From Tubulanus polymorphus (lineage: Eukaryota; Nemertea; Palaeonemertea; Tubulaniformes; Tubulanidae), in NCBI RefSeq assembly GCF_964204645.1, contig NC_134027.1:13878485-13942484 (forward strand): a DNA stretch of 64,000 nucleotides, in the 5' to 3' direction. Below are positions 12,037 to 21,222 of this stretch, piece by piece; the stretch's first letter is position 1, and each line of letters opens with the position of its first letter. The position numbers and the translations under genes were made by a program. Below the pieces are notes generated by a model. It had not been told where the DNA came from and made no database searches. It saw only the letters and a list, made by a program, of their open reading frames with translations.

Positions 12037-12624
12037 CTCCTGGAAGTATGTTGCCTTGAAAGCATCTTTTATTGCCAACTCTAGCCTGTGTGCAGCACAG
12101 TGAATGGATATCAGCCACTCTAAATTATTTGTGTACAAAGCCAGAACGCCATTCACACTTCCAAAGTTCACTGCAGCACCATCAGCTGATGCACCAACAA
12201 GTTGCTTTGTGGGGTCAATGTTCAGTTTTTCCAACGCTATATCGATAACTTGTTTTACACCCACTGGCTCGGATGCTGCTAATTTAGCCCACCGGGCGGC
12301 TTCATGTCCTTCAGATCCTTCGTGATCATTGACCGTAGACAGTTTAACATTTTTTGTTCCATTAATATAAGCCTGACAGTCAACAAGTTGTCTCTGCCCT
12401 TCATGCTTACGGCTAACAGCTGCATCAGGGAATTCCTTACATATTTTGCACCATATGACGGTGACCATTCCATCAGCTTCATTATAACCTAGCCAGTCCT
12501 TATCCCACTTTTTAACTGTCACTAAACAAGCTGGTCGTCCCTTTTTCTCAGTACTGTTAGAAGTAGGCTGAAGGGTTTGAGGTTTTCGCTTTGATGTAAC
12601 TGGTGGTTGTGGTATAGAGATAAT
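12037..12624 (-). pseudogene. hAT transposase exon 2 (BED-type finger and start of catalytic domain)
   Basis: The 588-bp exon (196 codons, phase 0) has a TTTTTTGCAG acceptor and a GTGAGA donor. It contains WCKICKEFPDA and, about 45 residues on, NDHEGSEGHEAA, a Cys-x2-Cys...His-x4-His arrangement as in BED fingers. It then reads LVGASADGAAVNFGSVNGVL and CAAHRLELAIKDAF, a block shared by hAT-derived proteins such as KIAA1586 and ZNF862. The catalytic aspartate is probably in SADGAA. The exon itself is undamaged. Confidence 0.85.
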
Positions 12625-13249
12625 CTGCAAAAAATAAATCAACAAATTTCATAACTTTTTTTAGACTGTGTGACGTGTAAGGCCTCTCTACTTCTAATCC
12701 AGTCAAAATAATTAATTTTTGTACTTGAATTATCATTGAATCGGATCCCTCTCCTGTGTATTTACCATATGTTTATTCTTATTTGTTCTCAGTTTGCTTA
12801 GGATTAAAAAAGGTCTGATTTTAACGAAGATAAATGGGCCGGAGAGAGAGAACCCGGAAGTGTTTTTCTTTACACACAGGAAATCTGTTTATTGCCTGTT
12901 TATTATCAATTCGCTCCAATTCAATCAGTTATTACTTACATGGAATTTAATCATAATAATAAATGAATTGGGCTCTTTTGTGTTCGATTTTATCTTATCG
13001 AATATGATGTAAATAAATTCACAGAGGGCAGCACCTCACGATTTGAAAATATCCACGTGCTCTTGCTGACACGAATACATCGTTTTTTGCAAATCAACCG
13101 CTAATATTTACACACATTAATAACACTGTTTACACACTTTACACACATATTTATCTAAAGATCGCACCACCACCATCTAAATATTTCTAAAACTTTTTTC
13201 GTACAGAAGACCGTGTGAGCTCTTTAACGTTTGTTGTTTACTTAAAATA

Positions 13250-13960
13250 ATAATAATTAATAATAATAATTTATTGAGCCTAAAATCCATATAAAATATG
13301 CTCATTGCCTTTACAATATAAAAACACAATTTAAACATAAAGATAGAAAAAACAATTTACATCATTAGTTAAAAGCTTTAGTGAACAAATGGGTTTTAAG
13401 TTGCGATTTAAAAACATCAGTAGAAGGACTGGATTTAATTGCATCTGGTAAGGAGTTCCGAAATAGTGGGCCGGAGTAAGAAAAGGCCCTGTGACCCGCA
13501 GAGACTAGATTGACACGAGGGATGACTAGAAGTGATTGACTGTTTGATCTTAACACTCTTGAGGATGCCTTGTATTGCACTAATGATTTCAAATATTGTG
13601 GGGCCTAACCATTCAAGGATTTATAAGTAAGAATCAAGATTTTAAATTGGATGCGGTATTTTATTGAAAGCGAATGCAGATCGTATAGAATAGGTGTTAT
13701 GTGACAAAATTTTTAGTTTCGAGTCAGGATCCGGCCAGCAGAATTTTGAACACGTTGTAATTTATCTAAAATGTTGTCAGGGAGGCCAAAGAGTAAAGAG
13801 TTGCAATAGTCAAGGCGAGTTGCCACAAAAGCGTGAATAAGGTGTTCAGCAATTCCTTGATTCAAAAACTGTCTGATCTTACTAATGTTTCTAAGGTGAT
13901 AGAAAGCTACAGAGCATAAGTGGTTTACATGTTTTACCATGGACATGTTCATAAAATATC
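13250..13960 (-). mobile_element. 5'-truncated non-LTR retrotransposon (LINE) 3' end
   Basis: Minus-strand frames read HLRNISKIRQFLNQ, FVATRLDYCNSLLFGLPD, LQRVQNSAGR and, after a shift, HRAFSYSGPLFRNSLPD then FKSQLKTHLFTKAFN. This is the typical C-terminus of CR1/L2/Jockey-type reverse transcriptases. The 3' end carries a TTATTA-rich tail near 13250-13275. The palm domain and everything upstream are missing. It sits in the first intron of the hAT transposase. Confidence 0.88.
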
Positions 13961-14212
13961 TAACGAAGCTTATTATAGCCTACGAACTGATTCATCGATC
14001 CGATCGTTGTTTTTTTTAGATTTCGTGTTTATCACGATATAGGGTTTTTCAATTTAATATTCTTATACTCGATCGATCGAGTTGGCCTAGGCCTAAAGTA
14101 GAAAATACAGTAGGCCTACTGATAAGAACTTTTCGGCGGGGATTTCCCAGTATATATCGGTTTTTAAACGCCATATATACCGTGTTACCGTGGTACTGAA
14201 AAAGTTACTAAC

Positions 14213-14329
14213 CTGTATATCAGCCGTTTCTTCATTGGTTGTCTTTGATCTTTTATTTTCCTGAACTTCGCCAGAGATTTCGGCAGGGGGCTTCCTTTTC
14301 ACGCCAAAATCAAATAACGATTTCTGCAT
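14213..14329 (-). pseudogene. hAT transposase exon 1
   Basis: An ATG at 14329 opens 39 codons starting MQKSLFDFGVKRKP, a short basic N-terminus like those of many hAT proteins. It ends at the donor CAG/GTTAGT in phase 0. The next exon starts at 12624, also in phase 0. Grouping rests on strand, phase and position inside the element. Confidence 0.75.
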
Positions 14330-14858
14330 GGCAAATCAAATCCGTCGTTCTTCCGCGAAGATCACACAGATTGTTTATTTGACACGTATTTTCATAAAAA
14401 CATTAGCGATGCGAAGTTGCTATCCTGCTGGTTAAATCCTTTTACAATCACTTGAAGATCGATTATCTACCATGTACGATGATCACAAAATACCTTTTCT
14501 TTATGCGACACGATTTTCATAATGACTAAGTTACACTTGTGATACGTTTGTTATAACAGCTGATGATCGCTTTACAATCGCTCACAATTATAATTATGTT
14601 GACGTAGTAATTGGGAGAATAAAGAAATACTGTAAGTGCATGTGAATCGGGCCATAATAGCTATTCAACGGCTGACGACAATTGAACAATTAGAGATCTG
14701 TCGCCGGCCAAAGGGACACAAATCGACGGCCCTTTTCAGAAAATCGGCGGACAAAAGTGACTGACGTTTTATTGTAATATCAATGCAATCAGCGGCCAAA
14801 ACAATTGAATCGTTGGCAATGGCCTCGATGGCCACGATAACATTCGAGCCCTGTCTTA

Positions 14859-15168
14859 TAATCAGCAGGCTCGGGTTAGTCAAACCGAAGTCGGCACTGC
14901 ATCTCTGGCTCAACAAATGCAGCAAGTGCTGGAACATCTCAACAAAATGGAGAAGGAGATAGCTTCCTTGAAAGAAGAGAAACTCGAGTACAGGAATTGG
15001 CGGGGCAGTCATTGGCAGAGTGGGCCCAGAATTCGTCCAACATTTGTACCGTTGGAGGAGAGAAGATGCTATGGTTGTAAGGAGAAAGGGCACTTGAGAC
15101 GTAATTGTCCCAAGGAGGGAAACGACAACCGGTCAATACCAAAGGGAGGCGACGTTTGCAGTAAATGA
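14859..15168 (+). pseudogene. Gypsy gag, C-terminal part with CCHC zinc knuckle
   Basis: The frame continues from the hAT target site and contains a heptad-like stretch (VLEHLNKMEKEIASLKEEK), then CYGCKEKGHLRRNC, a CX2CX4HX4C zinc knuckle of nucleocapsid type. It ends at a stop at 15166. The protease frame begins in a different register just before it, as expected for a gag-pro frameshift or a mutation. Confidence 0.88.
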
Positions 15169-15462
15169 AGTACCTTGTAGAGCTTTGGTTGACTCTGGAT
15201 CGATGGTATCAACTGTTTCTCGAACGTTTGTGAGGGAATCACTTCCGAATTTGAACATTTATCCAAGTGGAGATTACCTTTTGATTGTTACGTTTCCATT
15301 TCTATTAAATACAGGGAACATGAGCTGGATGTTTTAGCATTGGTTGTTGAGTCCACGCAATACCATCAACAAGTACCGTTTTTAATAGGAACCAATGTCA
15401 TACAACGGATGTCTGGGTTGCCGTTTTCAGAGAAAAGGGATTGTAAAATAGGTACGGTTTGA
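15160..15462 (+). pseudogene. Gypsy aspartic protease remnant
   Basis: In the register overlapping the gag end, translation gives EVPCRALVDSGSMVSTVS, with the DSG active-site triplet of retroviral-type proteases. A frameshift follows near 15290, after which VPFLIGTNVIQRMSG appears, the usual end of the fold. It would have cut the polyprotein. Confidence 0.75.
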
Positions 15463-15702
15463 TCGACACGAAACATACGAATTCAAGCAGGGACAGAAGT
15501 CATGGTACACGGAATGGTGAGAACCGATGGCGTTGGGGGTGTAGTGATGACTGATAATCACCTCAGGGGAGCTTCTGGGAAGTTAATCGTGATTCCCACG
15601 GTAAGTACACTCCCCGATGTGAAATGCTGTCGCGTTTCAGTCCGGTCCGTAATAGTAGTGAACATGATGTAAGTATACCTACCCAGAAACCAGTTTGTAG
15701 TC

Positions 15703-16334
15703 TTGTTCGAGTGGATGAAGTTGCAGTTAACAATAAGTCAAAAAATTTCGGATGGGCGAGCTGAGTCGAAGACCGAAGTATCGGATGAAGAGTTCTTTAA
15801 AGGTGTGGATCTCACGGGGGTTACAACAGAAGTTGAGAAAACCATGTTTAAGGAGTTGTTGGTGAAATGGAAGCATGTTTTTGCGCTCAATGACTTAGAG
15901 CTAGGCTCCACTGATTTATTTGAGCATACGATTCGTTTATCTGATGAGGAACCCGTAAATCTTCGATATCGAAGGATACCTCCCGGAGTGGTCGAGGAAG
16001 TGAGGCAACATTTGTGGATGATGTTGGATGCTGGAGTCATTTGACATTCCTGTAGTCCTTACTCCAGTCCGGTGGTATTGGTTCGAAAGAAGAATGGTGA
16101 GCTCAGGTTCTGCATAGATTATAGGGAGTTGAACAAGAAAACAATACCGGATCTATATAGTTTTCCATGAATTGATGAGGTCCTTAATAATCTAGCAGAG
16201 TGCGATCGGTTTACAGTGCTAGATCGGTTTACAGTGCTAAATCCGGGTACTGGCAGCTCAAGATGTCACGTCGAGATCGGGAAAAGACGGCCTTTAACGT
16301 GGGACCAGGCTTCCGTTTTTAAGAATTTAATAAG
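15703..16334 (+). pseudogene. Gypsy reverse transcriptase, N-terminal part, broken
   Basis: Open sequence to 16044 includes KWKHVFALNDLELGSTDLFE and RYRRIPPG, the linker before RT. After the stop, [20 protein letters not shown] and RELNKKTIP are fingers/palm motifs. Stops lie at about 16042 and 16168, and another just before MPFGL. An 18-bp tandem duplication (gatcggtttacagtgcta) at about 16204-16239 adds a further disruption before SGYWQLKM. Confidence 0.88.
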
Positions 16335-17759
16335 ATGCCATTTGGTCTGACCGGTGCACCCGCATCTCTTCGGAGGCTGATGGAGCGAGCGCTAGGGGAC
16401 TTGAATTTACGTACATGTATTGTTTATATAGACGATACAATTGTTTTTTCAAAAGGGGCGAAGCAACATATCGAAAGACTGAATGAAGTATTTCGTCGGC
16501 TGGAGAAGGTGGGGTTAAAGGTCAAACCATCGAAATGTGTTTTCCTGAAACCAGAAGTTCATTACTTAGGGCATGTTATTTCCGAAAAGGGTATTCGGAC
16601 GGACCCAGCAAAAACCGAGACAATTCGGAAATGGGAAAGACCGACAACTATCGGCGAGTTACGTTTGTTTCTTGGATTTGCCAGTTTCTACCGACGCTTT
16701 ATTGAAAACTTTGCACCTATCGCAAAGCCGTTAACGGACAAGTTGAAGGGTGTTCCAAATGATTCGAAAGGAAGAGTTAAAAAGAGTCAGATGGATTGGA
16801 ATGAATGTATAATCCTTAAGAAGAAGTTTCGAACAAACAGTCGGGAGGAACAACATTTCGTGAAATATTTTCCTTCTCTAGCGATTGTGGAGGACATGGT
16901 TGTTCGAAAGAAGATGGTGGATGGAAAGGAATACGTGCAGGCTCTGGTTCCCGAGGACAAGAAAGATGTGATTTTGTATTACGCGCATGAAGCATTAGGT
17001 CACATAGGTAAGGATAAAATGTGGTCCGTGATCCAGTCCCGATTTCTGCGGCCTAAGATGTTTTCGGATATAGACCGGTATGCGAAGTCCTGTCGCAGGT
17101 GCGTTCTCAACAAGTCTCCAACTCAACAGGCACCATTAGAGTCCATTCTAACTTCGGAACCCTTGGAATTGTTGTGTTTGGATTTCCTCAAGCTGGAACC
17201 GTCGCACGGATTTGAGAACTTGTTAGTATTAACAGATCATTTTTCGAAGTTTGCCGTCGTTATTCCGACTAAGAACCAGCTAGCGAGATCCACTGCTAAT
17301 GCCATATTTGAAAACTTCATCGTGAAATATGGAATTCCTCGGAGATTGCACAGTGATCAGGGAAGGAATTTCGAAAGTGAGGTCATAAAGGAACTTTGTC
17401 AGTTACTAGGAATGGATAAAAGCCGCACTACTCCATACCATCCTCAAGGGAATGGGTGTGTTGAGAGGATGAATGGGACACCGATTCAACGCTTGTCTCT
17501 TTTAGAACCCACTCAGAAAGGCAAATGGAAAGAGTTCCTGCAAAAGGTGGTATGGCAATACAACTGTAACCCCCATAGTACTGTAGGAGTTAGTCCATAC
17601 TACTTGTTTTTCGGACGGGAACCTGTCTTGGCTTTGGATCGAGTTTTCGGATTGGATAAATTGAATGAGGTTCCCGCAAAACTAATACCACTTGCGGCGC
17701 CACAGTACAGTATGACATCCGGTCTTCCCGTTGTCAAAGAAAACGTGCTGATTTACTAA
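16335..17759 (+). pseudogene. Gypsy reverse transcriptase C-terminal part fused to integrase, RNase H deleted
   Basis: The 474-codon frame begins PFGLTGAPASLRRLMERALG and has YIDD in CIVYIDDTIVFS, the RT catalytic box. It reaches LGFASFYRRFIENFAPIAKP and then jumps to the integrase region. The integrase has the zinc motif HEALGH...CRRC, the first catalytic Asp in LDFLKL, the second in HSDQGRNF and the Glu in CVERMNG. The roughly 120-residue RNase H normally between these parts is absent although the frame stays open. The C-terminal tail is short. It would have copied and inserted the element. Confidence 0.92.
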
Positions 17760-17791
17760 TTTTTTAATCGTCACTTATCATCAAAATAAAC

Positions 17792-18762
17792 ATGGATTCA
17801 GAGCAATATGAGAAATTTAGTTCAATGACACTCTTTGAACTAAAAGCTAAGCTACGTGAAAGGGGAATAAAAGTATCGGGAAAGAAAAAATTAATTGTAG
17901 ATCAGTAAGTCTGAATGAAACTGAAACACACAATTTTTTTTTACTTCCGGGTTCGCATTCACAGCCTACTTAAGACTTTTACGACTTAACAAACAAAAAT
18001 TGAATTACATGTAATAATTACACTATTTGAGCTGTTCATATGCGAAATTTTTTAATGTTACTGTAATTTGTGCGTCAGAAATTTCTTAAGATTTATTGAT
18101 GGTTATGTGATAGCAGGCCTATTCGTAAAATGACAATGCCAACAATGAACAATGAAGTTTATTCAAACCTGACACTACTACAAACGGGACCTTAAAAGGC
18201 CACTTCTGCAAATAATGATGATTGCCTTTAAACCATTTTTATTTTTTTTCTGTAGGTTAGTATTTTTCGATACAATCGGGAAAAAATTACCGGAACCTGA
18301 GTCGGAATATTGCATGCAGTTGCCGGATCCTTCCCTCTTCAAGGATATTCATGGTGGAATTAGAGAAGCTTTTCCGCCGTGTACCGCCGACAGAATAACG
18401 GAATATTTGAGCTGTTCCGATAAGAAGATTGAAGATTTGTATAAAGAAAGGTGATTAGGCCTAAGGCTGTCTCTATTTTCATAATGTTCATTATATTGCA
18501 CTTTCCTATGAGAAAATTGTGTATTTCTAGATACGACCGATATATAAGATCAACCGCCAAGAATGATCTGACATTTATAAAGGGGAATGTTTGGGCACAA
18601 ATGCGAAAAGCAACATTTTATGGTGTTGAAATATGTCTAAATCGTGATGGGGTTGTTGTCGAGTGTCAGTGTGAATGCGCAGTGGGCCAGGGACCAACAG
18701 CACACTGCAAACACGTAATTTGTATCCTTTACGGACTAGCTCATTTCAATATAACTAACTAG
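17792..18762 (+). pseudogene. SAP-SWIM protein gene, three exons, 3'-truncated (companion ORF of ISL2EU-type transposons)
   Basis: Exon 1 (17792-17904) starts MDSEQYEKF and reads LFELKAKLRERGIKVSGKKK, a SAP-type DNA-binding helix pair. It ends at GTAAGT in phase 2. Exon 2 (18256-18450, acceptor TTTTCTGTAG, donor GTGATT) and exon 3 (from 18531, acceptor TTTCTAG) join in phase. Exon 3 contains VECQCECAVGQGPTAHCKHV, a SWIM zinc-binding motif (CxC...CxH). In ISL2EU-type elements such proteins continue into a YqaJ-type nuclease domain. Here the frame stops at 18762, so that domain is missing. The partner transposase faces it directly. Confidence 0.78.
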
Positions 18763-19419
18763 ACCTCCTGGCGTGATTCCGATCAATACTATAACAGTAT
18801 TCCAATTTTTATACGTGGAGTAGGTAGCCTGTTGCGCAACAGGCTGCTTGGGTTTCTTTATAGGAATTTCTGTCCCATCAATTATCACTCTTGTTGTTGG
18901 AAATTTGATCTTGAAATCACTTGGTGAACAGAATTGGACTAAGTCCCTACTTGGACAAAAATTTATCTCTCTGAATTCGCACATTAGAAAATTAATCCAG
19001 GTGACAAAGATATTTGTAACCTCCTTTTCATTTATATCGAAAAATCCAGCTATTTCATAATTTGAATACGCTCGACGCAGTTTAATGAGGGTCATATAAA
19101 ACTCATCTTCAGCAGTTAAGGAAGGGGCTATGCCATAATAATAATTCAGTCCATTCACTGTTTCTCCAAGCAATGAAAAAATAAGGATAAAAGTATCATA
19201 ATCTTCTAAACCGGTGTTCAAGTGGAAACATTTTTTATCATAAACATAGTCCTTTGAAGAAAATCCAAGTCTTGCCGTTGTCTGTGAGCATCCGTTTCGA
19301 GTTACACAATTATCAGTTACATGCTGGCATTCATCTGCTTGTAAAAAAGTTTTTTCGGTTGCATCTGAGGCGACATCCACATTTGCACCGACATTGTCCC
19401 ATATTAGGGGAGGAAACAA
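18736..19419 (-). pseudogene. DDE transposase (DDE_Tnp_4/ISL2EU-like), C-terminus missing
   Basis: The minus-strand frame contains LGETVNGLNYYYGIAPSLTA, FPTTRVIIDGTEIPIKKPKQ and STYKNWNTVIVLIGITPGG. These are the conserved blocks around the first catalytic Asp (IDGTEI) of DDE_Tnp_4 transposases. It stops after LVSYIEMS, where a normal protein would continue to the second Asp and the Glu. The frame stays open upstream of 19419 into Lys/Arg-rich sequence, so the start is unclear and a DNA-binding N-terminus may be lost. It overlaps the end of the SWIM gene by 27 bp, tail to tail. Confidence 0.82.
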
Positions 19420-19519
19420 TTCAATTCGCTGGCGCTTTTTGCCTCGTTCAATTCGATCATTTTGTAAAATGCGTGCTGGTGTTCATCATAGTTGTTAAAT
19501 ATAGGGACTATATCTTTTT

Positions 19520-19532
19520 AGCAGCGGGAGAG
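19520..19532 (+). promoter_or_regulatory. Candidate Gypsy polypurine tract
   Basis: The sequence AGCAGCGGGAGAG immediately precedes the 3' LTR start TGTGAGAG. It has the expected position and mostly purine content of a plus-strand priming site. Confidence 0.6.
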
Positions 19533-20238
19533 TGTGAGAGAGTGATTTTTGGACTCTTTATTAGCACTGTATAGTGGCGCCTCCATTCAGTGCACCCTCT
19601 TTATAGTGTGGTCTATAGTCTCCACTCTGGTATAGGAAATCAAACGACATGGTCTGATTTCTACCTGCTGTCATAAATAAATTCTATCTTATCTAATTTC
19701 GATCTCATGTTATGTTTATTTAGGTAAGTTGATATAACTAATATTATACAGTATTCATTATTTGTCATAATATAGTTGTGTTAGACCGTGTTTTATTGGA
19801 GTAAGAGGTTTTTGATGGGTTTTATCCTGGAAGGAAATTTTCCGGGTTTTTGTATGACCTTGACCGCCATATTTGTGGGAAGTTTTAGTCTCCACTCTGG
19901 TATAGGAAATCAAACGACATGGTTTGATTTCTGCCTGCTGTCGTAAATGAACTCGATCTTATTTAATTTCGATCTCATGTTATGTTTATTTAGAGTCGGC
20001 GTCGTCGGACAGTGGAAGCTGTGAGGATCAACTCAGATACTGAGGATCGTAACTCCGGGACTCGTCAGAGAGGATTCACTGTGGAGACAGCAGTCGCTTC
20101 GTGCGAACCTCCTTCGCCCAGTATGCAGATTCGCCTTCAAGAGCTCGAGTGATATGTAATAGATTCGACAGGGCAGGCTAAGAGAATTTGTAAGGAAAAG
20201 CTCTGTAACCTGTGTTCGTGAGAAAAAGCTCTGTCACA
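19533..20238 (+). repeat. Gypsy 3' LTR (706 bp)
   Basis: It has the same termini as the 5' LTR but is 80 bp longer. The block from 'ctccactctggtataggaaatc' to 'ttatgtttatttag' occurs twice (about 19619-19723 and 19889-19993), whereas the 5' LTR has a full block only once. The 165 or so bases between the blocks differ from the matching part of the 5' LTR. The outer 100 bp and last 250 bp agree well between the LTRs. Confidence 0.92.
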
Positions 20239-20330
20239 ACAGTAAGTTAGTGTGAAAGAAGCACCCACTTTTCTGTTTGTGGTATCGACTATACCAATGC
20301 ATTATATATCATACATTATATATCACACAT
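20239..20330 (+). pseudogene. BEL/Pao integrase, continuation after the Gypsy insertion
   Basis: After the second ACAG the sequence reads, with one shift, VSVKEAPTF then VCGIDYTNALYI. This fits the start of the BEL/Pao catalytic core (G-D-TGALY). It is the sequence expected right after the zinc-binding part at 8652, so the two were contiguous before the Gypsy arrived. Coding similarity is lost after about 20330. Confidence 0.72.
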
Positions 20331-20365
20331 TTAGAACTCGTTAATGATATGAATACTGATACTGA

Positions 20366-20941
20366 CGAATTTTGATGACGTTCTCGAATTTTTCGATGAC
20401 ATTCTATACCTTTGGAAGTCATGAAATCTCTCACTTGAAAGGCTGAATCCAAGAACTTTTGAGCCCGAACGTCTACTTTTACTTAGTAGCCACTTAAAAA
20501 CAATAAGCAATTAACGATATCGGCTACTTTTCCAGTAGTATACATTTCAAAACAGTCACTCTGAAATAGTATTCCTTTCAATTCGGTTGGTTTTCTATAG
20601 TGGCTGTTTCGAAGTCTACTATTGAAAAGTGACCATTTTGAAACATCTGGTTTCGATAGTGCACACTGGCAGTAGAGGTGACTGTATAACCACCCGCCTG
20701 TTAACAGTGACTTAGTGATAGTAACTCCTACCATAGCAGCTACTCTCAAAACACATCGTTTCTAAAAAAGTGGGCTCAAAAGTGCGATAGACATGTTCTT
20801 GGATTCAGCCTTTCACTTGTGTCGATGCAAACAAATCTCTCAGCATTGTCTTCAACGTTTGTCGTGTGTTTTGTTGTGGTTTTGGCTAAGATGGCGGACA
20901 GAATATCTTGTCGCACTTCGAGAACGTCATCAAAATTCGCC
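20366..20941. repeat. Imperfect inverted repeat replacing the BEL/Pao catalytic core
   Basis: Outer arms: 'cgaattttgatgacgttctc' near 20370 is inverse to 'gagaacgtcatcaaaattcg' near 20920. Inner arms: 'aaaggctgaatccaagaac' at 20437-20455 is inverse to the sequence at 20795-20814. The right outer arm lies inside BEL/Pao coding sequence, so this is probably an inverted partial duplication. The 300-bp centre is unassigned. Confidence 0.65.
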
Positions 20942-21222
20942 TACCGGAAGTCAACAAGAGAAAATCCGCGTCAGAGACGTCGTACTGATTCGTGACGATA
21001 CGCCGACGATCAACTGGTAATTGGCAGTCGTAGAAAAGTTAACCGCGGGAACGACAACATGATTAAGTAGACCTATAAATAAACTGTATTATCTAGAAGT
21101 CAATTCTCCCGAGGAGTTACAAAATTTGCGTAAATCTGTATCAATTCCTAGTGTTTGTGCGTTACCTAGACGTGCCGCAGCCCTTAAAGCCTTAGATTTA
21201 ATTAAGTCATTAAGTCATTAAT
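20835..21222 (+). pseudogene. BEL/Pao integrase C-terminal end
   Basis: The reading gives FWLRWRTEYLVALRERH, then KIRVRDVVLIRDDTPTINW, then after a stop LAVVEKL, RPINKLYYLEVNSPEEL and a basic tail ending ALKALDLIKSLSH at a stop at 21222. This is the GDxVLI-D--P---W / V--L-PLE pattern of BEL/Pao integrase ends. A 3' LTR would be expected next; TGTCATGAATAAG near 21237 and TATAAATA near 21377 are compatible, but no second LTR is available to define it. Confidence 0.82.

Larger units (their letters stand above)
10166..14853 (-). mobile_element. hAT DNA transposon with 5-bp target duplication
   Basis: Ends are CAGGGCTCGAATTTA (left) and its inverse ATTCGAGCCCTG (right), with the 5-bp duplication TCTTA at 10161-10165 and 14854-14858. 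Inside on the minus strand is a three-exon transposase with a BED-like finger and a hAT dimerisation region. Classical hATs duplicate 8 bp, and 5-bp duplications occur in some groups. It lies inside Gypsy gag and itself contains a LINE fragment in its first intron. Stops and a shift in the third exon make it inactive. Confidence 0.9.
8653..20238 (+). mobile_element. Ty3/Gypsy LTR retrotransposon, with nested insertions
   Basis: Two similar LTRs (8653-9278 and 19533-20238), both TGTGAGAG...CTGTCACA, are flanked by the 4-bp duplication ACAG (8649-8652 and 20239-20242). Between them in order are a candidate primer site, a gag start, a hAT insertion, a CCHC zinc knuckle, a protease DSG motif, RT with YIDD, integrase, a SAP-SWIM/DDE block and a purine tract. 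The pol order with integrase after RT is Ty3/Gypsy. RNase H is missing and several stops are present, so the copy is inactive. It is antisense to MARCHF6. Confidence 0.93.

Noticed and set aside
14665-15093. 142-codon minus-strand open frame over the hAT/Gypsy junction
   Set aside because: Crosses the transposon boundary and is antisense to the gag zinc-knuckle region.
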